Source: Candidatus Limnocylindrales bacterium
Lineage (GTDB): Bacteria > Desulfobacterota > Binatia > UBA1149 > CAITLU01
NCBI GenBank assembly: GCA_035571835.1
Contig: DATNBU010000039.1
Coordinates: 389,061-453,060 of the forward strand
DNA: 64,000 nt
Direction of reading: 5' to 3'
The notes under the pieces are model-generated. The model had not been told where the DNA came from. It was given only the letters and a program-made list of their open reading frames with translations, and ran no database searches. Position numbers and translations under genes: made by a program. Below, one piece after another: positions 53,984-62,653 of this stretch. Positions within the stretch are counted from its first letter, which is position 1. Each line of letters opens with the position of its first letter.

Positions 53984-55141
53984 ATGCACGTAACCGGCTC
54001 GCCTGCGAATCGACTTGTGGTCGTCATCACGATGCTCGCGCTGCTGACAGGCATCGCCGGGGTTTCATACGCATCGAGCGGCAGAGCCGAGTGCGGAGAT
54101 GCGGACACGAGCGGCACCGTGACGGCGATCGACGCGCTGACCGTACTGCGTCGCAGCGTCGGGTATGGGGCCACGTGCGACATCTGCGTCTGCGATTCGA
54201 ACGGGGACAAAAAGATCCTGGCCAGCGATGCCTTGCTGGTTCTGCAGGCCGCCGTCGGCCTCAGCTCGGCCCTCGCGTGTCCGCGCTGCGCGGACTTCGG
54301 GATTCCAGAGGCCCAGACCTGCCTGGGCGCCCACATCTTCATTCCGTCGGTCGCGCTGCCTGGCGGCCTCTCGGCGGAGGACTGCGCGCTCGTGGAGCAG
54401 GGAGCGCAGAACGGCTGCGTGGGCACGATCGAGCGCACCGGCGACGGCCTGATCATCGATGTGCGGCACTCCGAGGACACATACGAGAACTGCGACCTCT
54501 ACCAGTCGATCTTCACCTGTGACGTGTCCGCGAAACAGGCCGATGCGATGAGCGCAGCCGCAAAGGTCGCGTGCCCGTGCTGTTCCATCGAATGTCCCGA
54601 GCGGACGTTGTGCAACGATGTGGGAGACAACGGATGCGCGAGCACAGGCGCCGCGGGCCAGGCGATCCCTCAACCGCCGATCAGCCAACGATCACCGACG
54701 ATCGTAAGCAAGTCGGACGTGACCGCGACGTCGATTGTATCGACCACCACTCCGTCGCAAACAGTCAGCTCATCGTCGACCGAGTCTCCGTGCGGCACCT
54801 GCTGCAACGTGGATGAGCTCGGCGATATCGAGATCCCCGAGACACCGCCCCTTTTCACTTCGCTCGTGGTGCGCGTCAGCGGCGAGACGACACCGTACGG
54901 CTGCCTGTTCTGCGGCACCGACGACTTCCAGCCGGATCGCCAGATCTATCTCGGTCACGAAGACGACGACTCCGCGACCATCTGCATCATCGATGCTCAC
55001 GGAATCTCCGAATCCGGAACGGTCGGTAGCTGCGAGGGCTACGGACTACTCGAGTACGGGCCGACCGAGGTGCTGCATGCGACCGGGATCAACTTCGAGC
55101 CGATCGATACGCTGCCGGCGGTGAATTTGAAGGCGCACTGA
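53984..55141 (+). CDS. Exported protein with N-terminal dockerin-like pair and Cys-rich body
   Basis: 385 residues. Signal or anchor at the N-terminus (VVITMLALLTGIAGVSYAS). Residues ~37-98 are a dockerin-like pair (CGDADTSGTVTAIDALTVLRRSVGYG and CDSNGDKKILASDALLVLQAAVG), placed at the N-terminus rather than the C-terminus as in the metalloprotease pair. The remaining ~280 residues carry many Cys (CCSIECPERTLCNDVGDNGC; CGTCCNVDELG; GCLFCGTDDF) and a Ser/Thr-rich linker (SIVSTTTPSQTVSSSSTES). Probably secreted, disulfide-rich and calcium-binding. No catalytic motif recognised. No good ribosome site is visible. Confidence 0.7.
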   Translation: MHVTGSPANRLVVVITMLALLTGIAGVSYASSGRAECGDADTSGTVTAIDALTVLRRSVGYGATCDICVCDSNGDKKILASDALLVLQAAVGLSSALACPRCADFGIPEAQTCLGAHIFIPSVALPGGLSAEDCALVEQGAQNGCVGTIERTGDGLIIDVRHSEDTYENCDLYQSIFTCDVSAKQADAMSAAAKVACPCCSIECPERTLCNDVGDNGCASTGAAGQAIPQPPISQRSPTIVSKSDVTATSIVSTTTPSQTVSSSSTESPCGTCCNVDELGDIEIPETPPLFTSLVVRVSGETTPYGCLFCGTDDFQPDRQIYLGHEDDDSATICIIDAHGISESGTVGSCEGYGLLEYGPTEVLHATGINFEPIDTLPAVNLKAH

Positions 55142-55332
55142 GTTGGCATCGGGCGCGCCCGCGCCGCGTTCATTCGTCGACCGCCGCCAGCCTTTGCGCG
55201 TCGGACATGTCTTGCCAACTGCTGTCAGGTTGCAGGAAGTTGCACGATCCGGCGAGCTCGCGGGCCGCATGGCCTGCGTTGCAAGCGGCTACGGGGGCCG
55301 CTAGTTTCCGCGGTCGTCGTTCCAGCCTTTGC

Positions 55333-55422
55333 GGAGAGGTGTCCGAGTGGCTTAAGGAGCACGCCTGGAACGCGTGTGTACCCTTACCGGTACCGTGGGT
55401 TCAAATCCCACCCTCTCCGCCA
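55333..55422 (+). tRNA. tRNA-Ser(GGA)
   Basis: 90 bases with encoded CCA (55420-55422). Acceptor GGAGAGG (55333-55339) pairs with CCTCTCC (55412-55418), discriminator G. The anticodon loop CTGGAAC places GGA at 55367-55369, reading UCC/UCU serine codons. The T-arm GTGGGTTCAAATCCCAC is intact, and a long variable arm confirms a class-II tRNA. Confidence 0.97.
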
Positions 55423-55441
55423 TAAAGTCGTCAAGAGCGGG

Positions 55442-55650
55442 CGCCCTTCTCTCGGATCGCCGAATACAGCCGAATTGCTGCGGGAATCCGCGATTCAAGT
55501 TCGGGCAAGCGGGACCTGGAGAGAGCCGAACCTACACAAACAGGGCCTTTCCGGGAGATTTTCTCTGAACCGCTTTTGGGCGGTTCGCATACGCAACGCG
55601 ACGGCCACCGAAACGCGAAAGTGCGGGCTCTCGGCACCGCTCTCTGGTTC
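55442..55650. repeat. Long diverged direct repeat, copy A
   Basis: About 210 bases that align along their whole length with 58171-58380 (shared blocks include TTCTCTCGG, TTGCTGCGGGAATCCG and TTCTCTGA). Identity is roughly three quarters by eye. It lies just after tRNA-Ser and downstream of the FGE-fold gene. A GAACCGC-TTTTGG-GCGGTTC hairpin at 55566-55585 could terminate transcription. The rest of the gap to 56051 shows no gene. Confidence 0.75.
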
Positions 55651-56051
55651 CGGTTCCACCTCCTACTTCAAATCTCCGGTGGGTAAGGTATTTGAACCCG
55701 CGGTACTGAAGAGAATCCCCACCATCGGCGCCAGCGTCAGCCAGTATACGTACGAGGGCACCGAGCTGCGAAATCGCAAAATGCGACACGGCATTTCACC
55801 TCTCTCGGTTCCCTGTTCCTAGCGGTCATCTCGATCTCTCTGGGACTCTTTCGGCTTCCAATCGCTGTCTCTTCGGAGCGTCAGATACCCCTCACGTGAA
55901 CTACTCATTCGTCTCATGGGACCGGCTCTTGAATGGTCGCTTCTAAGGGGAAAACGTCAATGGATTGAGCGTGGGACTTGGCTGCGCTGCCAGCGGCAAG
56001 AATTGAAGCGATTGGCGAATATAGCTGAGCCAGGAAAGGCGAACGGGCATG

Positions 56052-57614
56052 CTAGTCGGACAGGCTGACGGCAAGACGAATCCCTTCCTCCTGTGAACTA
56101 GGAGTGAGACAGCCTCTCGAGTACGAATTCGGGAAATCGTCAGAACCCTGTTCGAACGATCCTCCCCTATACACTCGATACGCAAACTTCTTGCCGCCCC
56201 ATGTTGTGCCACCCCATTTCTTACACTGTTCCGAGTTGTCATAGGCCGAACCGTTTGTAGGATGTTCGGTGATCGAAGACACGTCCCCGTCGACCACAAC
56301 TGCGTCGTCTTCTCCGGCTCTTAGGTCCTCTGGAGACCAAAAAATATTGAAGCAGTCCTGCACCCACTCGGCAAGATTTCCATACATATCGTAGAGACCA
56401 AATGGGTTCGGAGGATACTGCCCGACTTGGATCGGTTTATTCTCGGTGTGCGCGTTGAACGGGTTGATTGACATACTATCCCTCGAGTTTGCTTTGGATG
56501 CGTCATACTCGTTGCTATACCAAAATGCAGACTTGGTTCCTCCCCTGGCGGCGTACTCCCATTCGACCTCTGAGGGCAATCTGTAGTGTCGGCCGGTCTT
56601 TCGAGATAGCCATTCAGCATACTTCTGTGCATCGTTCCATGAAGCAATCACTGGATACTGACCGGTCAATTCGAGAATTACATAGCGGCCGGTATACTTC
56701 GTGCGGACACGAGGGCAGTGACCTTCGCGCTCACAAAGAGCATACTCGCTCATGGTTAGTTCCGTTTTGCTTAACGCGAGGCGATAGTTGAGCGTCACTT
56801 TGAACGGTGGCAAGCCACCAACTTCGATCCTTACGCCTGCGAGCTCCTCAACCACACCGATGCTTGAGGATCCAGCCGGGAGAACGACCATCTCGGGGCA
56901 GCCTGCGCAGTCTCGAAAGCTATCGCGGGGTTTGTATGTTCCCGGAATGACAATTTCGTCTAGATTTTCGTATCTACGTTGGGAGGATTCGCTGCCTAAA
57001 ACGTTGGATTGAACGTGCACCTCGGGCTTCGTCGCAGTATCGTCGGCATCGGTGCGCCGCGTGGCGCTGGCTGGCGCACTACCGTCCGACCGACTGTCAT
57101 CGGGCGGCGTAGCACTTATTGTTCCGAGACTAGAGTTTGCGAGCTTTTGCGAGGTGGCTGCTTGCGGGTTATCTAACTCGCTAGCCAAAGCATTGGATTG
57201 AGAGCGCACGTCGGGCTTGGTCGCAGCATTGTCGGCAGAGTCCGGTCGTGCGGTGCCGGTTGGCAATCTATTGTTCAATCGGTCGTCTGTGGTCGGTGTA
57301 GCACCGGTTTTTTCTAGATTTGAAGTTGCGGAAGTGACCGACATTGCTCCTTGCTGATTGGCGGATTTGCTACCCAACTCGTTGGATTTAGAGCGCACTT
57401 CCGATTGGGCCGAAACACTGTCGACGGTGCTCGACCGGTATTCGGTGCTTGGCGTGACACCGGATATTGCTAAATCTGAAGTTGCGGCGTTTTGCGGAAT
57501 TGTGCGTTGCTGATTGTCGCCACGAGGTGAGAGAAGGCGTGCAATGATAGGTTCGACTCTAGGCAGCGGCAAAAATGGCTCTAGCGTGAGGTACGAGAGG
57601 AATGTGGCTACCAT
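56052..57614 (-). CDS. Formylglycine-generating-enzyme-fold (SUMF1/FGE) protein, probably frameshifted at its N-terminus
   Basis: 520 residues in this frame. Residues ~36-215 are a low-complexity Ser/Thr/Asn-rich stalk made of about three ~60-residue repeats (VRSKSNELGSKSANQQ, VRSQSNALASELDNPQ, VHVQSNVLGSESSQRR). The C-terminal ~290 residues are the FGE/sulfatase-modifying-factor domain: EMVVLPAGSSSIG, SKTELTMSEYALCEREG, PVIASWNDAQKYAEWLSRKTGRHYRLPSEVEWEYAARGG, PNPFGLYDMYGNLAEWVQDC and VYRGGSFEQGSDDFPNSYSRGC...EGIRLAVSLSD. The paired catalytic Cys of true FGE is not clearly preserved. A membrane-anchor reading frame immediately upstream (57559-57813) joins this one if a 9-A run is read as 8, giving a membrane-tethered protein of about 586 residues. 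Confidence 0.75.
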   Translation of the reverse strand: MVATFLSYLTLEPFLPLPRVEPIIARLLSPRGDNQQRTIPQNAATSDLAISGVTPSTEYRSSTVDSVSAQSEVRSKSNELGSKSANQQGAMSVTSATSNLEKTGATPTTDDRLNNRLPTGTARPDSADNAATKPDVRSQSNALASELDNPQAATSQKLANSSLGTISATPPDDSRSDGSAPASATRRTDADDTATKPEVHVQSNVLGSESSQRRYENLDEIVIPGTYKPRDSFRDCAGCPEMVVLPAGSSSIGVVEELAGVRIEVGGLPPFKVTLNYRLALSKTELTMSEYALCEREGHCPRVRTKYTGRYVILELTGQYPVIASWNDAQKYAEWLSRKTGRHYRLPSEVEWEYAARGGTKSAFWYSNEYDASKANSRDSMSINPFNAHTENKPIQVGQYPPNPFGLYDMYGNLAEWVQDCFNIFWSPEDLRAGEDDAVVVDGDVSSITEHPTNGSAYDNSEQCKKWGGTTWGGKKFAYRVYRGGSFEQGSDDFPNSYSRGCLTPSSQEEGIRLAVSLSD

Positions 57615-57813
57615 TCCCGCTGTGATTCGTACGGTGACATTTTTTTTTGAACGCGTCGCCTCCCCAATGTCCCGACGACACGATAAAAAGAAATGCTCCT
57701 AGCGTTGTCTTCAACGCCAGAAAAATAAGCTCAAAAATCTCTACCACAAGCGCCCCAATATTTGCGGCCGCTAGGAGGCCAGATACGACAGCACACGCAG
57801 TGTAGACAACCAC
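57559..57813 (-). CDS. Membrane-anchor reading frame, likely true N-terminus of the FGE-fold protein
   Basis: 84 residues from GTG 57813 in a different frame from the FGE gene. It contains two hydrophobic helices (ACAVVSGLLAAANIGALVVEI and FELIFLALKTTLGAFLFIVSS), then GGDAFKKK, encoded across a run of nine A (plus-strand T at 57640-57648). After the run this frame becomes meaningless (CHRTNHSGNGSH), while the other frame continues KNVTVRITAGMVATFLSYLTLEPFL, a further hydrophobic segment, into the FGE protein. Either a one-base sequencing or assembly error, a real mutation, or transcriptional slippage. Confidence 0.55.
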   Translation of the reverse strand: MVVYTACAVVSGLLAAANIGALVVEIFELIFLALKTTLGAFLFIVSSGHWGGDAFKKKCHRTNHSGNGSHIPLVPHARAIFAAA

Positions 57814-58170
57814 GCCAGTCGCGTCGCATCAGAAGCCCTCCTCTCGAAATTTGTTGCTCAGATCTGACGTTCGGCAGGACCAGTGCGGGCACGATCAGCG
57901 CCAACAATGCGGCAAGGATTGTCCGTACTCATGTACTAGTCGATTTCTGTCGAGCGGTGACCTGTGCCCGAAACTGGACTCGTGACCCAGCACGCCCTCG
58001 TGGACAATACTACGAGCGAAAGCCTACCGAGGTCGACCTGTGAGCTGCACGCAGCCGGCTCGCGATCGACAACGAATCGCTCAAATACGACGCCGCGCGT
58101 CATCGACGCAACCCTACTACAAGTCCATGAGTACAAATCCCTACCGCTCCGCCAATTCTTTATAACCTTC
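57814..58170. other. Intergenic stretch without recognised gene
   Basis: Several short frames exist here on both strands but none has plausible composition, ribosome site or family motif. I see no terminator or RNA gene. It separates the FGE cassette from direct-repeat copy B. Confidence 0.4.
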
Positions 58171-58380
58171 CGCACTTCTCTCGGGTCGTCGAATATAGTC
58201 GAGTTGCTGCGGGAATCCGTGATTCATGTTCGCGCGCGTGAGACTTGGAGAAAGCCGAACTCAGATGAAAAGGGCCGATCCACGCGTTTTTCTCTGAGCC
58301 GCTTCTGGCCAGTCAACATACGAAGCGCAACGACTAGCGGAAGGCGAAAGCGCGCGTTCCTGGCACCATTCTCTGGTACC
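58171..58380. repeat. Long diverged direct repeat, copy B
   Basis: Counterpart of 55442-55650 in the same orientation, about 2.7 kb away. Together they bracket the FGE-fold gene. The GAACCGC hairpin of copy A is degraded here (GAGCCGCTTCTGGCCAGTC). Confidence 0.75.
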
Positions 58381-58458
58381 CTTCCCTCCGCCTATCGCAA
58401 AGTCTCCCGTATGTACCGACAGCGTTCGGCCCGGTCCTCAGCAATTTGTTCACCGCCG

Positions 58459-60066
58459 TCAGTCGCTTCGGCGTCTGGAAACTTGGATCGTCCTGCTTGC
58501 ACTTATGGGGATCCGCGTTGGGCCTGCCGTTAGCTTGATAGAAATTCCGCTTCTTCTTTTCCGCACCTCCTGAGCGAATTCCAAAAGTCGAGGAACTTGC
58601 AGTGAAGGGAGTGCACTCGACGTAAGCAATGCTGCCTCCGCGACGAGTCCGAGCCGCACCACCCAGTCCTCCAGAGGACATTCCGATCGAAATGGCGGGG
58701 CCTCTTTCTCAATCACGCCGCTCAGCGCCAGGAAGCCGCGCAACGCATCGTCGACTTCACTCTCAACGCACAGGATCCACAGTAGCAGGCTTCGCGACAC
58801 TGCCCTGGGTCCCCCCGTAGAAAGTTTGTGATGGGTGGTCAACAGTAGCCTGCTCTGCGCGATAGCGGTGGTCAGTTCTGCCTCATCTACGTCCTTCAAT
58901 TCGCTGCGGACTTCGTTCCGTCGGCGTTCTGTTTCATTGCGATAACACAATTCGAAATGGAAGCCCGGAATCCTACGGTCGATGCGCGTCAGACAACGAT
59001 GCACGCGGGGCGGAAAACGGTAGTCGGCTGGCTTGAATCGAATGGACTGAGATATAGCCGATGGATGGAGCGAAAAATCCGACGGCGCTTCAGGGATCTC
59101 CGTAAGTTGCGGTCGCATTCGCGGCGGTGCGAAAAGGAATTTTCCGCGGATTTCGTGGTTGAGCGGCAGATTCGACCCGGGGTCAGGCGGTAGAGGAAGC
59201 AGCCGCAGTCCATGCTGCATTGCTTCCATGGCCATCCACCTCAAAGCACGGTCGGCCAGGCTCGGTAATGATTTGTCGTAGTAGCCTCCCCCTACATCGC
59301 CATGCCCCCCGGTGAACCACACCTGCTTCAAGGAGTGCTGGTCATCCACTACGCTGTGACGCCGCCACGGAAGCGGCCGAAATGATGCTCGCATCTCATG
59401 TAGTGCGAGGGCGTGTCGCGCGTGGAAGATGTTGGGCGGAACGGCGACCTGATAGCGTTCAGTCCACTTGGCGGTCAGCCATCGGGATCGCGTAGGGATT
59501 CCAATGCTTGCCACGGTGTCCCAGACGCCGAGAAAGTGGATCCGAATCTGCTGGTCCTCGCGAAGCTGCGTGGGAAACTCGAGCTTTCGAAGATACGCAC
59601 GCAGTGACGATCCCGCGAGCGCATTGTTTCCGTCCTCGTACAACCGAAATGCCTCGATAATATTCGCGTCCGTGGCGTGATCCTTGAGCAGCAGCCCGAC
59701 TTCGGCGACGAACCCCGCCAGCGAGCGGACAGCAAATGCTCCGCGGCTAAACCCGAAAAGAAAGAGATGGTCCCCGTGATGGTACACTTGGCAGAGGTCG
59801 CGATAGGCGGCAACGATGCGTCCCTCAGTTCCATATCCGCTGGTTCCTGCGAAGATTTTTCGAACAGTCCGTCCGGCGTTGACGAGGAAAGATGTAGTTT
59901 GAGACAACTTACCGTCGCCACATTCGTCTGTCCCTATTCCGGGCAGGTAGTGCGGAGCGGCTTGGGTCGCGTCTTCGATGACGAGCTCAGCCAACCGATG
60001 AACGTTGGTATGAGTCGATTCTGGAGAATTGTAGGTGCCATCGACGAAGACGGCGACGTTGCCCAT
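58459..60066 (-). CDS. DUF2235/Tle1-like alpha/beta hydrolase (putative phospholipase effector)
   Basis: 535 residues from ATG 60066 with AAGGA seven bases upstream; an extension to 60135 is not family-like. The start MGNVAVFVDGTYNSPESTHTNVHRLAELV is the DUF2235 opening (DGT-x-N...TNV). HHGDHLFLFGFSRGAFAVRSLAGFV contains the G-x-S-x-G nucleophile elbow. HFLGVWDTVASIG and QVWFTGGHGDVGGGYYDKSLPSLADRALRWM are the conserved acid and His regions (VWDTV; GxHxDVGGGY). Family members include type VI secretion lipase effectors of the Tle1 group; no secretion or immunity gene is visible here. Likely a phospholipase; its target is unknown. Confidence 0.82.
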   Translation of the reverse strand: MGNVAVFVDGTYNSPESTHTNVHRLAELVIEDATQAAPHYLPGIGTDECGDGKLSQTTSFLVNAGRTVRKIFAGTSGYGTEGRIVAAYRDLCQVYHHGDHLFLFGFSRGAFAVRSLAGFVAEVGLLLKDHATDANIIEAFRLYEDGNNALAGSSLRAYLRKLEFPTQLREDQQIRIHFLGVWDTVASIGIPTRSRWLTAKWTERYQVAVPPNIFHARHALALHEMRASFRPLPWRRHSVVDDQHSLKQVWFTGGHGDVGGGYYDKSLPSLADRALRWMAMEAMQHGLRLLPLPPDPGSNLPLNHEIRGKFLFAPPRMRPQLTEIPEAPSDFSLHPSAISQSIRFKPADYRFPPRVHRCLTRIDRRIPGFHFELCYRNETERRRNEVRSELKDVDEAELTTAIAQSRLLLTTHHKLSTGGPRAVSRSLLLWILCVESEVDDALRGFLALSGVIEKEAPPFRSECPLEDWVVRLGLVAEAALLTSSALPSLQVPRLLEFAQEVRKRRSGISIKLTAGPTRIPISASRTIQVSRRRSD

Positions 60067-60802
60067 GCACGATTCCTTACCCGACTGCGGCGCGTGACAA
60101 AAGAAGGGGATGGGGAACGCGGTGGCCACCGTCACACATCGGGGCCTGTGCCGAGGTTGCTCGCATATTTTGTCCAGGCTTGGGCATTCCTAGGAGAGAC
60201 ACTGCCGCCCGCGTCCCAACAGGGTCGGAGGTGGCGGGCAGAGGCTACGATTTCGCAACTAGAGCCGAATTTGTCAGACGTTCGTGGTACCAATGGGGCG
60301 CCCGCCTAGATGGCCGACTCGTGTGACTCAGCAAGTCAGGCGATCCGACTGTGGCTACGAGTACTGCAGTCGAGATCCCTCTCTCCACTTTCACCTGGTC
60401 CGAATTCCCAGCTCTCTAACGTGAGCCCCATGCTCTCCCGGACTCGGCGGCCCCGAGTGACGATACTCTTCTCCCAATGAACCCGGACTGGGCGATTACG
60501 GGAAGGCTTCCCCGCGGGCATTTCGCATCGTCACGGATTTTCCAGATTCGCTTAGGAAGTGCTTCGTGAAAAGTTGGACACCCAAGTCGCTCCGAGGTGG
60601 GTGACCTTCTCTGGGCTCAGACTAGCCTCGCGTCGCGCCCAGTTGTTAGGCGAGATAGATATTTCGCGCGCGTAGGAAGCAATGGGCCGCAGAGTCGTGA
60701 GACGCGTCACCGGCGCAATACACGGGACCCGGCTCGCAATCTCGGCTAAGCTGTAAGCCTCGGTAGATTTGGAACTAGGCAGGAGGAGCGAACAGTCAAA
60801 GC
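60067..60802. other. 736-base gap without convincing genes
   Basis: Lies between the divergently transcribed DUF2235 gene and the FRG remnant. Frames such as 60336-60521 (-) and 60552-60863 (-) exist but have Ser/Arg-rich shadow-like composition and no ribosome site. An AGGAGGAG sequence near 60780 is the only strong ribosome-site-like motif, too far (about 15 bases) from the FRG ATG to be ideal. Confidence 0.4.
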
Positions 60803-61489
60803 ATGGAAGAACGTGTCGCGCATACTTTGGGACATCTCTATGCCCTGGCGCAAGAATTTCCACCGGTGGAAGGCGTGGGATGGTGCTATCGCGGCCAAGC
60901 CGACCTCGAATGGTCGCTCATTCCGAAGGCGGGTCGGCCGGAATACTTCGACGCTAGATGGAATCAGAATACGATGGATCAGGGTGTCGAGCGGCCCCCA
61001 AAGGACCTGGGGCGCTTTCGGGCATGGCGTGACCACGCGATCGCCTTCTCGGTCGATCTTCCTTCTAATGACTTTGAATGCCTCGCTTATGCCCAGCACC
61101 TCCGATGTGCCGAGCAGTCCGATACGCAATCGCGTGCGGACTTCGACCGCCTTGCGTCGGCCCGACACGCCAGTCGTAGAAATCTCAACGAGTTCTCGTT
61201 TTGTGCTTCTTCGCCACGGCCGAGTTCTCAGGCTCCTACCACCACCACCTCAAAGACCCGGCCGTTGTCCCGTTTTTGTGATGGTCGCTGGGCTACGCCT
61301 CCTTCATCTCGCATGCATAAGCGGAGGTCGGCCAACTTGGCTAGCAGCAGCCGCCCAGAATATTGTGCCGAATATGATATCCTCCGATCGTGGTCGGTTT
61401 GGATTGTTACCCTCGCGGACGATCACACACTTAGGCGAGGATGCTCCTACGAGGTCAACAATGACGAATATCTTAGCGGCCAGTGGTGA
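60803..61489 (+). pseudogene. FRG-domain protein, broken by frameshifts
   Basis: The first ~100 residues from ATG 60803 match the FRG domain: VGWCYRGQADLEWSLIPKAGRPEYF, then LGRFRAWRDHAIAFSVDLPSNDFECLAYAQH, where a HHGLPTRLLDWT-type segment should follow. Instead the frame turns Ser/Arg-rich. The next expected FRG piece reappears in another frame at 61207-61272 as FFATAEFSGSYHHHLKDPAVVP, soon followed by a stop. At least one indel, probably more, separates the pieces. FRG domains occur in mobile-element and defence-associated proteins; this copy is probably inactive unless the assembly is wrong here. Confidence 0.65.
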
Positions 61490-61810
61490 CGGAACGAAGG
61501 CCCCATCTCCGCGCAATTGCCCAACCACAGGCTCGGAGTGCCGTACGTAGACGTTCGAGAAGGAGAGCGTAAATCTACGCGACTCTTAGCCCATTGCGCA
61601 ACTCCAAGAAGGTGATGGGCGCCGGTCAAGCACGCGCGGACCTTGGTGCCGCAGTCTTACTTGCCTGTCCTGTGCTAAGTCCCGAAAAAGCACCGCGATT
61701 GTGGAGACGGTTCTGCTGCGTCGAGGCCGCACGAGCGCGAACCTGCGTTCCCCCTCGGCTTGTTCACCGTCGTTCGACCCATCGTCTCGTTCTTTCTAAC
61801 CTCTCGACGC

Positions 61811-62515
61811 ATGGATAGTCTCAGCCTACAGGATAGAGCGACCCTGAACTCCTTGTCCTTGTACCTCGCAACAAGGCAGACTGCCCTGCGCTGCGCCCTT
61901 TCCCTGCGGACGCCGCTCACGACCGCACAAACCTCCGACCTTAGAGTCAACTACTCCAACTATTTCAGTAGCCTTATTTCTGCTGTCGAGTTGCTACGGG
62001 AGAGCGCCTCTCTCTCGATCGGATTCTCGGCGCTTTTGGAGTCGCGCTTCGTGTTTGCGGAGAACCCATCCGGCAAGGTGAACTATTCGTACGTACGAGA
62101 GCTTAGAAATGCGATCGTGCATCGCGGATTAGATATTTCAGCGGCGGCGCATATCAAAAGCGGAATTCCTTTCTTCATTGCGCCTCACGCCATCTCCAAT
62201 CAGAGCGGAGCAAAATCGTATCCGAGGTTGAGCTTTTACGTGCTCGGCATCGTCGCAAAGTGCGAGTCTGTCATCCCGTGCGCCATCGAACAACATCTAG
62301 CTAACATAGGCGTTCTCGAACGATCCCCGGATCCAGAGCAGTGGGTGGCCGAGACACTAAGTCTCATCGAACAATCAGAGGTCATCCCAGAATGGGTAAG
62401 GGGGATGACGTCTGGAGCAGTCAAAATGGTAAAGCCGCGGGATGTTCATCGCGCTTCGCTTGAGCGACTTCGCTCCGGGATGCAGCCATACTTGGCATTG
62501 CCGCGATGTGACTAA
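61811..62515 (+). CDS. Protein with HEPN-like Rx4H motif, unknown function
   Basis: 234 residues from ATG 61811; a TTG at 61760 is a less likely start. Helical throughout. SALLESRFVFAENPSGKVNYSYVRELRNAIVHRGLDIS contains R-N-A-I-V-H, the R-x4-H signature (with N at position 2) of HEPN ribonuclease domains, preceded by a helix as in that fold. The C-terminus (SVIPCAIEQHLANIGVLE...ETLSLIEQSEVIPEWVRGM) is also helical. HEPN proteins are common in toxin-antitoxin and abortive-infection systems. The assignment rests on a short motif and context, so it is tentative. No nucleotidyltransferase partner is adjacent. Confidence 0.55.
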   Translation: MDSLSLQDRATLNSLSLYLATRQTALRCALSLRTPLTTAQTSDLRVNYSNYFSSLISAVELLRESASLSIGFSALLESRFVFAENPSGKVNYSYVRELRNAIVHRGLDISAAAHIKSGIPFFIAPHAISNQSGAKSYPRLSFYVLGIVAKCESVIPCAIEQHLANIGVLERSPDPEQWVAETLSLIEQSEVIPEWVRGMTSGAVKMVKPRDVHRASLERLRSGMQPYLALPRCD

Positions 62516-62653
62516 CCCGCGGCTCAAGCGGCCTATAGAACTGAGCGGTGCCTAACTATTACTCAACTGGATGCCGGCCGAGGGCCGCGCTTCGAGCTGG
62601 CCGTATCTGCGACCGCAGTTACTTCAGTCGTTACGCGTGATCCGCGGAACACC

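Noticed and set aside
55532..55789. 85-residue minus-strand frame in repeat copy A
   Set aside because: The matching region in copy B does not keep an equivalent clean frame, so coding is unlikely.
60552..60863. 103-residue minus-strand frame beside the FRG remnant
   Set aside because: No ribosome site or family similarity, and it overlaps the FRG start; probably chance.
61965..62010. Short match (GTCGAGTTGCTACGGGAGA) to the direct repeats at 55442 and 58171
   Set aside because: The similarity covers under 20 bases, lies inside a coding region, and does not extend.
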